64,000 bases of DNA from positions 1 to 64,000 of the forward strand of contig NZ_DASSAB010000025.1 in the NCBI RefSeq assembly GCF_035685805.1, written 5' to 3'. Position numbers and translations under genes: made by a program. This document shows, one piece after another, positions 44,598 to 53,044 of the stretch; the first letter of the stretch is position 1, and the number at the start of each line of letters is the position of its first letter. The notes under the pieces are model-generated. The model did not search any database. It was not told where the DNA came from and saw only the letters and a list, made by a program, of their open reading frames with translations. The stretch comes from Dyella_A sp035685805. GTDB taxonomy: Bacteria; Pseudomonadota; Gammaproteobacteria; Xanthomonadales; Rhodanobacteraceae.

Positions 44598-44637
44598 CGT
44601 GCCGTGCATGGACGTCCAGACGTCCACACGCGGCACG
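44598..44637 (+). promoter_or_regulatory. Nested stem-loop in the 5' leader of the TorF porin
   Basis: An outer stem CGTGCCG/CGGCACG (7 bp) encloses 4-base internal loops and an inner stem TGGACGT/ACGTCCA with loop CCAG. It contains a tandem GACGTCCA repeat. It ends 25 bases before the start codon and 14 bases before the GGGAGGG ribosome site. A leader RNA element or protein operator is inferred. Confidence 0.55.
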
Positions 44638-44662
44638 TTCACTCTGGCGTGGGAGGGTCGCA

Positions 44663-45424
44663 ATGAAACGACGCATACGAGCGATGGCGTGGGGCGTGGC
44701 ATGGTGCGTGGCGAGCGTCGCCATGCCGGCAATGGCGGACGAGGCGCCGAGCAGCACGGTGGCCGGCAGCGTGGCGGTGGTCAACGACTACCTGTTCCGC
44801 GGCCTGTCGCAGACCAACTGGAAACCGGCGGTGCAGCCGGGTGTCGAGTACGACCACGCAAGCGGCTGGTACGCCGGTGCGTGGGGCAGCAACATCAGCT
44901 GGTTGTCCGACGCATCCACCGATGCGGCGCACATCTCCTCCAGCGTGGAGTTGGACTTCTACACCGGCTTCCGCGGCAGCTTCGCGGGTGACGTCAGCTA
45001 CGACGTCGGCCTCTACGAGTACTACTACCCGGGCACCTACCCAACAGGCTTCACCCGGCCGTACACCACCGAGGTCTACGGCGCGCTGGGCTACAAGGGC
45101 GTGACGCTGAAGTACTCGCACGCACTGACCAACCTGTTCGGCTTTGCCGACTCCAAGCACTCCGGGTACCTCGATCTCTCCTACAACGTGGAGTTCAGCC
45201 CAGGCTGGACGCTGAACCTGCACGCCGGTCGCCAGAAGGTGCGGCACGTCGCGGGCGCTTCCTACAGCGACTGGAAGGTCGGCGTCACCAAGGCGTTCGA
45301 CCACGGCTACTCGCTGTCGCTGGGCTACTACGACACCAGCGCAGCGCGCAGCGTCTACACCAACGCCGACGGCCATTTCGTCGGCCGCGCCACCGGCATT
45401 CTCACGTTAGCCAAGGCGTTCTGA
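44663..45424 (+). CDS. TorF-family putative porin
   Basis: A 253-aa outer-membrane protein. A Sec signal (residues 1-25, cleavage after AMA) is followed by SVAVVNDYLFRGLSQTNWKPAVQPGVEYDHASGWYAGAWGSNISW, the diagnostic start of TorF-type (TIGR02001/Gcw_chp) proteins. Alternating aromatic strands end at LAKAF with a terminal Phe. GGGAGGGTCGC is the ribosome site. It is 72 bases upstream of glnK, and such porins often accompany glnK-amtB, which suggests a role in ammonium or nitrogen-compound entry across the outer membrane. Confidence 0.9.
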   Translation: MKRRIRAMAWGVAWCVASVAMPAMADEAPSSTVAGSVAVVNDYLFRGLSQTNWKPAVQPGVEYDHASGWYAGAWGSNISWLSDASTDAAHISSSVELDFYTGFRGSFAGDVSYDVGLYEYYYPGTYPTGFTRPYTTEVYGALGYKGVTLKYSHALTNLFGFADSKHSGYLDLSYNVEFSPGWTLNLHAGRQKVRHVAGASYSDWKVGVTKAFDHGYSLSLGYYDTSAARSVYTNADGHFVGRATGILTLAKAF

Positions 45425-45496
45425 TCGGACATCGCATCGCGGTGGCCGCTGCGCCGCCGCGCCACACGGGGAGACAGGCATGAGGGGGAGCCAGCC

Positions 45497-45835
45497 ATGA
45501 AATTGATCAGTTGCATCATCCGGCCATACAAGCTCGACGAGGTGCGCGACGCGCTCACCGCCGCGGGCGTGAGCGGCATCACCGTCAGCGAGGTACGCGG
45601 CTTCGGCCGGCAGAAGGGCCACACCGAGCTGTATCGCGGGGCGGAGTACGTGGTGGACTTCCTGCCCAAGCTCCAGGTCGACGTGGTCGTCACCGAGGAG
45701 CAGCTCGACGGCGTGCTGGAAGCGATCCAGCAGTCCGCCAAGACCGGCAGCGTGGGTGACGGCAAGATCTTCGTCAGCCCGGTGGAGCAGGTCATCCGCA
45801 TCCGCACCGGCGAACTCGACGCCGATGCCCTTTAA
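45497..45835 (+). CDS. glnK: PII nitrogen regulatory protein
   Basis: A 112-aa PII trimer subunit. MKLISCIIRPYKLDEVRDAL begins the fold. The T-loop has Y51 in YRGAEYVVDFLPK, the uridylylation site of GlnD. TGSVGDGKIFVSPVEQVIRIRTGE is the second PII signature. It senses 2-oxoglutarate, ATP and ADP, and in GlnK form blocks AmtB when nitrogen is plentiful. It lies 19 bases upstream of amtB, so GlnK rather than GlnB is the better name. Confidence 0.95.
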   Translation: MKLISCIIRPYKLDEVRDALTAAGVSGITVSEVRGFGRQKGHTELYRGAEYVVDFLPKLQVDVVVTEEQLDGVLEAIQQSAKTGSVGDGKIFVSPVEQVIRIRTGELDADAL

Positions 45836-45854
45836 CCCGCCCGCGAGGTTTTCC

Positions 45855-47204
45855 ATGAAAGAGATCGTGCTTTCCCGCCCCGCGCGCGCGCTGCCCGCGT
45901 GGGTGCTTGCCCTTATGCTGCTGTGCCTGCTGGCGCTTTCGCCGGCGTCCCATGCCGCCGATGCCACGCCGGTGGTCGACAAGGGCGATGTGGCCTGGAT
46001 GCTCACCTCCACCTTGCTGGTGCTGCTGATGACGGTGCCCGGGCTGGCGCTGTTCTACGGCGGCCTGGTGCGTTCGAAGAACGTGCTGTCGGTGCTGATG
46101 CAGGTGATGACGGTGTTCTCGGTGATCGTGGTGCTGTGGGTGATCTACGGCTACACGCTGGCCTTCAACGGCGGCAACGCCTTCATCGGCAACCTGGACA
46201 AGCTGTTCCTGAAGGGCGTCAACAAGGACAGTCTGGCAGCCACATTCACTGCGGGCGTCGCGCTGCCCGAGTACGTGTTCGTGGTGTTCCAGTCCACCTT
46301 CGCCGGCATCACCGGCGCGTTGATCGTGGGCGCGTTCGCCGAGCGCATGCGCTTTCGCGCGGTGCTGGTGTTCTGCGCGCTGTGGTTCACCTTCGCCTAC
46401 CTGCCGATCGCGCACATGGTCTGGTACGGGCCGGACGGTTTCCTGTTCGCCCGCGGCGCGCTGGATTTCGCCGGCGGCACCGTGGTGCACATCAATGCGG
46501 GCGTGGCGGGGCTGGTCGGTGCCTACATGGTCGGGCCGCGGCTGGGCATCGGCCACCAGTCGATGAAGCCGCACAACGTCACCTTCACCATGGTCGGCGC
46601 GGCGATCCTGTGGGTGGGCTGGTTCGGCTTCAACGCCGGCTCCAACCTGGAGTCCAACGCCGGCGCGGCGCTGGCCTTCATCAACACCATGCTGGCGACG
46701 GCGGCCGCGGTACTCGCCTGGTTGCTGATCGAGGCGGTGCTCAAGGGCCGGCCGTCGATGGTCGGTGGTGCCTCGGGCGCGGTGGCCGGGCTGGTGGCGA
46801 TCACGCCCGCCTGCGGCACCGTCGGGCCGATGGGCGCACTGGTGATCGGCGCACTGGCCAGCGTGGCCTGCGTGTGGGGCGTCACCGGGCTGAAGAAGAT
46901 CCTGCGCGCGGACGACGCGCTGGACGTGTTCGGCGTGCACGGCGTGGGCGGCATCCTCGGCGCCCTGCTCACCGGCGTGTTCACCGCGCCCTCGCTCGGC
47001 GGCACCGGCGGCGCGGATTTTTCGATTGGCCATCAGGTGGGCGTGCAGGCACTGAGCGTGGGCATCACCTTGCTATGGAGCGGCGTGGTGTCGGTGATTG
47101 CGTTCTTCCTCGTCAAGGCGATCTTCGGCCTGCGGGTGAGCGCCGATGCGGAGCGCGAGGGCCTGGACATCACCTCGCACGGCGAGAGCGCCTACGAGAG
47201 CTGA
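45855..47204 (+). CDS. amtB: Ammonium transporter
   Basis: A 449-aa inner-membrane channel. A signal-like leader (cleavage near SHAA, about residue 35) precedes the Amt domain with LFYGGLVRSKNVLSVLMQ, GALDFAGGTVVHINAGVAGLVGAY and HGVGGILGALLTGVFTA. These segments carry the pore histidines and glycine-rich helices. The start at 45855 follows GAGGTTTTCC. It is paired with glnK, its blocker. The C-terminal tail, SADAEREGLDITSHGESAYES, is the conserved GlnK-interacting end. Confidence 0.96.
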   Translation: MKEIVLSRPARALPAWVLALMLLCLLALSPASHAADATPVVDKGDVAWMLTSTLLVLLMTVPGLALFYGGLVRSKNVLSVLMQVMTVFSVIVVLWVIYGYTLAFNGGNAFIGNLDKLFLKGVNKDSLAATFTAGVALPEYVFVVFQSTFAGITGALIVGAFAERMRFRAVLVFCALWFTFAYLPIAHMVWYGPDGFLFARGALDFAGGTVVHINAGVAGLVGAYMVGPRLGIGHQSMKPHNVTFTMVGAAILWVGWFGFNAGSNLESNAGAALAFINTMLATAAAVLAWLLIEAVLKGRPSMVGGASGAVAGLVAITPACGTVGPMGALVIGALASVACVWGVTGLKKILRADDALDVFGVHGVGGILGALLTGVFTAPSLGGTGGADFSIGHQVGVQALSVGITLLWSGVVSVIAFFLVKAIFGLRVSADAEREGLDITSHGESAYES

Positions 47205-47206
47205 TT

Positions 47207-47223
47207 CGCACGAGTTTGGTGCA
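47207..47223. promoter_or_regulatory. NtrC-like enhancer site upstream of glnA
   Basis: CGCACG, 5 bases, GGTGCA matches the NtrC dyad TGCACY-N5-GGTGCA except at the first and sixth bases. It starts 3 bases after the amtB stop, about 120-137 bases before the predicted glnA transcription start. That is the usual enhancer distance for sigma-54 promoters. Confidence 0.65.
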
Positions 47224-47317
47224 ATAGGGGCCACAGGTTGCCCATGTATGATGCGGGCGGCGTCCTTCCAGGCGCCGCTCCGCCTTGTTCCATGCCGGGC
47301 GCGGCGCGTCTTCTGCG

Positions 47318-47333
47318 TGGCATGACGCTTGCT
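47318..47333 (+). promoter_or_regulatory. Sigma-54 promoter of glnA
   Basis: TGGCAT, GACGC, TTGCT match the consensus TGGCAC-N5-TTGCT at all but one base, with GG and GC ten bases apart. Transcription would start near 47344, 24 bases before the glnA ATG. Together with the upstream NtrC-like dyad this indicates nitrogen-limitation control. Confidence 0.85.
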
Positions 47334-47367
47334 AAATCACGCTGGCCATTCACACCCGAGGTTTTCC

Positions 47368-48777
47368 ATGTCCGTCGCAAAAGTGCTTGACCTGTTCCAG
47401 GAGCATGACGTCGAGTTCGTCGATCTCCGCTTCGTCGACATGCTGGGCAAGCAGCATCACGTCACCTTCCCCGCGCACGCCATCGACGAGAGCACCTTCG
47501 AGGACGGCAAGATGTTCGACGGCTCGTCGATCGCCGGCTGGAAGGGCATCAACGAGTCGGACATGGTGCTGATGCCCGACCCGGACACCGCCTACCTCGA
47601 TCCGTTCAGCTCGCACACGCAGGTGGTGCTGCATTGCGACGTGCTCGAGCCGAGCACGATGCAGGCCTACGGCCGCGACCCGCGCTCGATCGCCAAGCGC
47701 GGCGAGGCGTTCCTCAAGTCCACCGGCCTGGCCGACACCGCGTTCTTCGGCCCGGAGCCGGAGTTCTTCATCTTCGACTCGGTGCGCTGGCAGAACGACA
47801 TGGGCCGCGTGTTCTACGAGATCGGCTCCGAAGAGGCCGCCTGGTCCTCGCGTTACAAGTACGACGGCGACAACACCGGCCACCGTCCGGGCGTGAAGGG
47901 CGGCTATTTCCCGGTCAGCCCGGTCGACACCCTGGGCGACCTGCGCGCGGACATGTGCAAGGTGCTGGAGTCGCTCGGCCAGGTGGTGGAAGTGCACCAC
48001 CACGAAGTGGCCAATGCCGGCCAGTGCGAGATCGGCGTCAAGTTCAACACGCTGGTGAAGAAGGCCGACGAGCTGATCACCATGAAGTACGTGGTGAAGA
48101 ACGTCGCCCACCAGAACGGCAAGACCGTCACCTTCATGCCCAAGCCGATCGTCGGCGACAACGGCAGCGGCATGCACGTGCACCAGTCGCTGTCCAAGGG
48201 CGGCGAGAACCTGTTTGCGGGCGACCTTTACGGCGGCCTGAGCCAGACCGCGCTGTGGTACATCGGCGGTATCTTCAAGCACGCCAAGGCGATCAACGCC
48301 TTCGCCAACTCCACCACCAACAGCTACAAGCGCCTGGTGCCGGGCTTCGAGGCGCCGGTGATGCTGGCCTACTCGGCCCGCAACCGTTCGGCCAGCTGCC
48401 GCATTCCGTATGTGTCCAGCCCCAAGGGCCGCCGCATCGAGGTGCGCTTCCCCGATCCGATGCAGTCGGGCTACCTCACCTTCACCGCGCTGATGATGGC
48501 CGGTCTGGACGGCATCCTGAACAAGATCGACCCGGGTGCGCCGTCGGACAAGGATCTGTACGACCTTCCGCCGGAAGAAGAGAAGAACATCCCGCAGGTG
48601 TGCTCCAGCCTCGACGCCGCGCTGGACGCGCTGGACAAGGACCGCGAGTTCCTCAAGGCCGGCGGCGTGTTCACCGACGACTTCATCGATGCCTACATCG
48701 AGCTGAAGATGCAGGAAGTCACCAAGTACCGCGCCAGCACGCATCCGCTGGAGTTCCAGATGTACTACGCGCTCTGA
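47368..48777 (+). CDS. glnA: Glutamine synthetase type I
   Basis: A 469-aa subunit of the dodecameric enzyme that makes glutamine from glutamate, ammonia and ATP. Class signatures are FDGSSIAGWKGINESDM, FFGPEPEFFIFD, NGSGMHVHQSLSKGG and NRSASCRIPYVSSPKGRRIEVRFPD. The adenylylation site is Y398 in DKDLYDLPPEE, so GSI-beta control by GlnE is expected. The start at 47368 follows GAGGTTTTCC, the same leader form as amtB. Nitrogen control comes from the sigma-54 promoter and NtrC-like site upstream, and a strong terminator follows. Confidence 0.98.
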   Translation: MSVAKVLDLFQEHDVEFVDLRFVDMLGKQHHVTFPAHAIDESTFEDGKMFDGSSIAGWKGINESDMVLMPDPDTAYLDPFSSHTQVVLHCDVLEPSTMQAYGRDPRSIAKRGEAFLKSTGLADTAFFGPEPEFFIFDSVRWQNDMGRVFYEIGSEEAAWSSRYKYDGDNTGHRPGVKGGYFPVSPVDTLGDLRADMCKVLESLGQVVEVHHHEVANAGQCEIGVKFNTLVKKADELITMKYVVKNVAHQNGKTVTFMPKPIVGDNGSGMHVHQSLSKGGENLFAGDLYGGLSQTALWYIGGIFKHAKAINAFANSTTNSYKRLVPGFEAPVMLAYSARNRSASCRIPYVSSPKGRRIEVRFPDPMQSGYLTFTALMMAGLDGILNKIDPGAPSDKDLYDLPPEEEKNIPQVCSSLDAALDALDKDREFLKAGGVFTDDFIDAYIELKMQEVTKYRASTHPLEFQMYYAL

Positions 48778-48801
48778 TCGCATCCGCCCGGCGCAGCGAA
48801 G

Positions 48802-48830
48802 AAGGGAGCCGCGAGGCTCCCTTTTTTTTT
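48802..48830 (+). terminator. Rho-independent terminator of glnA
   Basis: AAGGGAGCC, loop GCGA, GGCTCCCTT, then a run of T. The stem has 9 bp and lies 24 bases after the glnA stop. It also separates glnA from the convergent sucrose operon. Confidence 0.95.
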
Positions 48831-48852
48831 CACCGGCGACACGTGGTGCGAC

Positions 48853-50157
48853 TCAGCCGGAGGTGCGTTTCACCCGCAGCGCGAGCGCCGCGGCCACCAC
48901 CAGCCCCGCACCGGCCAGCCGGATCACGTTGGCCGGGTTGTCGCCGAGCACGCGGTGGTAGAGCAGCGGAATGGTGAGGATCTGCAGCAGCATCGGCAGC
49001 ACGATGAAGCCGTTGAAGATGCCCATGTACACGCCCGCGCGCTCGGCCGGGATACAGCCGGCCAGCATCGCGTAGGGGTTACCCATCATGCTGGCCCAGG
49101 TCAGGCCCAGCCCCAGCATCGGCAGCAGCAGCCACCACGGATCGTGGATCAGCGGCAGCGCGATCAGCCCCGCACCGCCCAGGGTCAGGCAGATTGCGTG
49201 CAGCGCCTCCGGGCCCATCCGCCGCGCCAGCGGCACCATCGCCACCGCGGCAACGAAAGCGATGAAGTTGTAGAAGCCGCCGATGCGTCCGGTGATCAGC
49301 ACCGCCTCGCCAAAGCCCGGCGTGGCCGCGTCGGTGCTGCCGTACAGCGTGTGTGCCAGCGACAGCGTGATGTATTCCCAGTAGCAGAACATCGCGTACC
49401 ACTGGAACAGCATCATCACCGCCAGCTGGCGCATAGTCGCGGGCATCTGCCGCACGGCATCGGCGATCTCCCGCACGGTGGCGGCGGCCGAGCGCGGCTG
49501 TGCCCGCATGTGGGCACGCTCGGCGTCCGACAGCGGCAGCTCCGGCGTGGTCCACGCCGACCAGCCGATCGACACCACCGAGAACACTGCGCCGATCACG
49601 AACGCGGTAACCACCGCATACGGAATGCCGTGCGCGTTGGTCGAGGTGATATCCATGCCCACGATCACCAGCAGCGACGGCGTGAGGTAGGCCAGCGTCT
49701 GCGACAACCCGGTGAACGCACTCTGGGTAAGGAACCCGGCGCTGTGCTGGCTTTCGTCCAGCCGGTCGCTGACGAAGGCGCGGTATGGCTCCATCGTCAC
49801 GTTGTTGGCCGCGTCGAGAATCCACAGCAGGCTCGCCGCCACCCACAGCGCGGGACTGAACGGCATCGCCAGCAGGCACGCGCTGCAGATCAGCGCGCCG
49901 ATCAGGAAGTACGGCGTGCGCCGCCCGAGCCGGCTGTCGGTGCGGTCGCTCATGGCGCCGATCAGCGGCTGCACGATCAGGCCCGTGATCGGGCCGGCCA
50001 GCCACAGGTACGGCAAGCTGCCGTCGGCGGCGCCAAGGTACTTGTAGATCGGGCTCATGTTGCTCTGCTGCAGGCCGAAACTGAACTGGATGCCGAAGAA
50101 CCCCACGTTCATGTTGAGGATCTGCCAGAACCCCAGCCGTGGCTTGCGCAGCCTCAC
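48853..50157 (-). CDS. MFS sugar transporter, SuxC-like (probable sucrose importer)
   Basis: A 434-aa inner-membrane protein of the GPH/SLC45 type. LGFWQILNMNVGFFGIQFSFGLQQSNMSPIYKYLGA and DRTDSRLGRRTPYFLIGA are typical of sucrose/maltose proton symporters in this branch. The GTG start at 50157 overlaps the kinase stop (GTGA), so translation is coupled. It is last in a TonB receptor-amylosucrase-fructokinase-transporter operon, matching the role of SuxC in Xanthomonas: import of sucrose across the inner membrane. Confidence 0.87.
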   Translation of the reverse strand: MRLRKPRLGFWQILNMNVGFFGIQFSFGLQQSNMSPIYKYLGAADGSLPYLWLAGPITGLIVQPLIGAMSDRTDSRLGRRTPYFLIGALICSACLLAMPFSPALWVAASLLWILDAANNVTMEPYRAFVSDRLDESQHSAGFLTQSAFTGLSQTLAYLTPSLLVIVGMDITSTNAHGIPYAVVTAFVIGAVFSVVSIGWSAWTTPELPLSDAERAHMRAQPRSAAATVREIADAVRQMPATMRQLAVMMLFQWYAMFCYWEYITLSLAHTLYGSTDAATPGFGEAVLITGRIGGFYNFIAFVAAVAMVPLARRMGPEALHAICLTLGGAGLIALPLIHDPWWLLLPMLGLGLTWASMMGNPYAMLAGCIPAERAGVYMGIFNGFIVLPMLLQILTIPLLYHRVLGDNPANVIRLAGAGLVVAAALALRVKRTSG

Positions 50158-51098
50158 GCCGCCGAATCCGCCACGCGCGCCAGCGTGCATTGCCACGGCC
50201 GGTACAACGCCATCTGCGCCGGCAGCGCGCCGCGCCAGCCGCAGCTGAGGCTGGCGAACGCCACCGCCTGGCCCAGCATGTAGGCCAGCGGATGGCCGAG
50301 CGCGAGCCCGGCCAGCATCATCGCGCTGAAGGCATCGCCCGCGCCCACCGTGTCCATCACCTGCGGCACCGGTGGCGCCGCGGCGCGAGCCACGCAGCGC
50401 CCCTCGCCGTTCCACGCGGCGGCGCCATCGGCACCGTGGCTGACCAACACGTGGCGCGCGCCGGTACGTGTGCACAGCGCGCGCATCGAGGCGTGCTCGT
50501 CGTCGATGGCGGGCAGCCCGGGCATCGGCGCCAGCGCGAGCCAGTGCAGCAGCATCGCCAGCTCGGCGTCGCTCAGCTTCAGCACGTGCACGTCGCGCAG
50601 CAGCTCGAGGATCGCCGCCGGCTGCGGCCCGGCCTCGCGCCAGTTCAGATCCACGAACGCGCGATGCGGCATCGCTGCGCGCACCGCCGCCAGCGCCGCC
50701 CGCGAAGCCGGGGCGCGCAGCGCCAGCGTGCCGAAATAAATCCACGACGGTGCCGCGCCGGCCGCGGGCATGGCCGCCACCGCCTGCGCTGCGTCGATGC
50801 GGTCGAACGCCTGCGCCGGCGGAATCTCGAACACGTGCCCACCGTCGCGTTCGTGCACCAGCACGCGCGCGGTGTGCTCGTCGTGCTGCACCGAGTCCAG
50901 CGACAGTCCACAACGCGCGGCCGCCGCGCGCAGCGTGCTGCCGGCGTCGTCCTCGCCCAGCCGCGTGATCAGCCGCGGCGACAGGCCCAGCGCGGCCAGG
51001 TGGCAGGCCACGTTGAACGGCGCGCCACCGGGCACCGGACCATCGGCGAATGCATCCACCAGCGCCTCGCCGAACACGATTACCTGTGCGTCGCTCAT
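50154..51098 (-). CDS. PfkB-family carbohydrate kinase (probable fructokinase)
   Basis: A 314-aa sugar kinase. VIVFGEALVDAFADGPVPGGAPFNVACHLAALG is the fructokinase-like N-terminal signature. MDTVGAGDAFSAMM holds the anion hole and catalytic base D255. It would phosphorylate the fructose released by the amylosucrase encoded 5 bases upstream. The start at 51098 follows GGGAG and GAGCGAG. The stop overlaps the transporter start. Fructose specificity is inferred from context and signature. Confidence 0.9.
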   Translation of the reverse strand: MSDAQVIVFGEALVDAFADGPVPGGAPFNVACHLAALGLSPRLITRLGEDDAGSTLRAAAARCGLSLDSVQHDEHTARVLVHERDGGHVFEIPPAQAFDRIDAAQAVAAMPAAGAAPSWIYFGTLALRAPASRAALAAVRAAMPHRAFVDLNWREAGPQPAAILELLRDVHVLKLSDAELAMLLHWLALAPMPGLPAIDDEHASMRALCTRTGARHVLVSHGADGAAAWNGEGRCVARAAAPPVPQVMDTVGAGDAFSAMMLAGLALGHPLAYMLGQAVAFASLSCGWRGALPAQMALYRPWQCTLARVADSAA

Positions 51099-51103
51099 CT
51101 CGC

Positions 51104-53044
51104 TCACTCCCGGTTGCGGAACCGCCACAGTGTCGCCCACGGTGCCAACGTGCGGACAGCGCCGCCGGCCGCCGCGCCGCTGGCGAAGGCGTCGTTCCAG
51201 CCGTTGCCGGCGTCCAGTGCGGCCAGATCCAGCGGCACCTCGTCGCGCCCGAAATGGAATACGCCCAGCGCATCGTCGCCGCGACGCAGGATCAGCAGTG
51301 CCGGATCGGGGTGCTCCACCAGCGTCGGTGCCGTGGCGGCCGCCCAGCGCGGATCGCGCCGCACCGTCATCAGCGCACGCAGCACGCCGACCGTTGCCGC
51401 AGGCACGCCGCGCTGTTGCGCCAGCAGGGCCAGCGCAGTGGTGGACAGCTGCGGACGCTGCAGCCAGCGGCCGTCCGCGGCGATGCGCGCAGCATCGGCC
51501 GGATCGGCATTGTTCGGTTGGCCCAGTTCGTCGCCCATGTACAGCAGCGGCACCGCGCCCACCCACAGCGCCAGCGCGTGCAGCAGCGCGTAGCGACGCA
51601 GCGCGGCGGGATCGATCGGCGCCAGCGGATCGTCCGGCAGGCCCAGCAGCGAGGCAGTCATGCCGTTGCTGCCGTGCACGCTGTGCTCGTCATGCGCCTG
51701 GAACGCCGCGCCGCGCGCGAAGCTGCCCGCCACGCGTCCTTCGAGGAACGCCGCGGCGCCGCCGATACGCTGCGCGAAGTCTCCGCCATGCGCTTCCACC
51801 AGCGGCCGCAGCACGCCCCACACAATGTCGTCGTGGCAGCGCACGTAGGTGATCCAGCCGGTGTCCGGCGGTGGCGCGGGCGTCTGCGCCAGCAGCCGGC
51901 GCGGCAGCGCCGCGCTGCCTTCGGCCAGTGCTGCCCAGGCGCCGGCCATCAGCCCGCTGTGATACGCCAGCTGGCACTCGCGCCCGCGCAGCTCGCCTTC
52001 GCCAAAGTACGGCAGCACCTGGGCGGCCGGCACGATCGCCTCGGCCTTCAGCAGTACGCCCGGCGCCACCAGCGCGGTGCAGGCGCGCAGTGCGGCCAGC
52101 ACCGTGTGCACCTCCGGCTGGTTGAGGCAGGTGGTGCCCAGCCGCTTCCACAGGAACGGCGCCGAGTCGAGCCGGAACACCTCCACGCCGCGGTTGGCCA
52201 GTTGCAGCATCGCGTGCGCCATGGCCGCGAACACCGGCGGATGCGCGTAGTTGAGATCCCACTGGAACGGGTAGAACGTGGTCCACACCCAGCCGTCCAG
52301 CGCCGGCACGTGGGTGAAGTTGCCGGGCGCTGCCTGCGGGAACACCTCGCCCAGCGTCGCCTCGTACGCGTCGGGCAGGGCGCGCTCGGCAAACACGTGG
52401 AAGAACGCGCGCTTGTCTGCGTCGCCGGCCATCGCTGCGCGGGCCCAGGCGTGGTCGTCGGCAACGTGGTTGAGCACCAGATCGGCGCACAAGCTGATGC
52501 CCGCCTCGCGCAGCCGGGTGGTCAGCTGTTCCAGCTCGGCCATGCTGCCCAGCGCGGGCTCGATCTCCTCGAAGCTCGACACCGCGAAACCGCCGTCGCT
52601 CTCGCCCGCGCGGGCGCGCAGGAACGGCAGCAGGTGCAGGTAGTCCACGCCCAGCGCACGAAGGTGGTCGATGCGCCCGGCCACCCCTGCCAGCGTGCCG
52701 CCGAAGCGGTCGACGTAGGCGGAGTAGCCGAGCATCCGTTGGCGCACGAACCAGTCCGGCTGCGCCTCGCGTGCCGCATCGAGTGCCGCCAGCGGCTCGG
52801 GGCGTACGGCGGCCAGCTGTCCGAGCCCTGCGCACAGCCCGAGCAGCCAGCGGTCGGCGTCCGGTGCATGGCCGTACAGCGCCTCCAGCGCACCCACCAG
52901 TACCGCCCCGGCGCGGTCGAAGCGCTGCTCGCCAACGCGGCGCCGGGCTGGCGGCAGCGCCTCGACAAACGCCTGCCGCGCAGCCGCGATGCGCGCCGGG
53001 TGCGGCGTGCGCAGCGGCGGCGCGGGCACGTCCGGTTCGGTCAC
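51104..53044 (-). CDS. Amylosucrase (GH13 family), SuxB-like
   Basis: A 646-aa enzyme that splits sucrose, transferring glucose to alpha-glucan and releasing fructose. A helical N-terminal domain (about 1-95) precedes the TIM barrel, whose start YSAYVDRFGGTLAGVAGRIDHLRALGVDYLHLLPF is characteristic. Catalytic residues are nucleophile D293 (VFRLDSAPF), acid/base E335 (LLKAEAIVP) and D405 in CHDDIVWG. These are in register with the Neisseria enzyme. The GTG start at 53044 overlaps the TonB receptor stop (GTGA). No secretion signal is seen, so it is cytoplasmic. Confidence 0.93.
   Translation of the reverse strand: MTEPDVPAPPLRTPHPARIAAARQAFVEALPPARRRVGEQRFDRAGAVLVGALEALYGHAPDADRWLLGLCAGLGQLAAVRPEPLAALDAAREAQPDWFVRQRMLGYSAYVDRFGGTLAGVAGRIDHLRALGVDYLHLLPFLRARAGESDGGFAVSSFEEIEPALGSMAELEQLTTRLREAGISLCADLVLNHVADDHAWARAAMAGDADKRAFFHVFAERALPDAYEATLGEVFPQAAPGNFTHVPALDGWVWTTFYPFQWDLNYAHPPVFAAMAHAMLQLANRGVEVFRLDSAPFLWKRLGTTCLNQPEVHTVLAALRACTALVAPGVLLKAEAIVPAAQVLPYFGEGELRGRECQLAYHSGLMAGAWAALAEGSAALPRRLLAQTPAPPPDTGWITYVRCHDDIVWGVLRPLVEAHGGDFAQRIGGAAAFLEGRVAGSFARGAAFQAHDEHSVHGSNGMTASLLGLPDDPLAPIDPAALRRYALLHALALWVGAVPLLYMGDELGQPNNADPADAARIAADGRWLQRPQLSTTALALLAQQRGVPAATVGVLRALMTVRRDPRWAAATAPTLVEHPDPALLILRRGDDALGVFHFGRDEVPLDLAALDAGNGWNDAFASGAAAGGAVRTLAPWATLWRFRNRE

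Noticed and set aside
45425..45496. Possible sigma-54 promoter upstream of glnK
   Set aside because: A GG-N10-GC spacing exists but the flanking bases do not match (no TTGC at -12), unlike the clear site at glnA.
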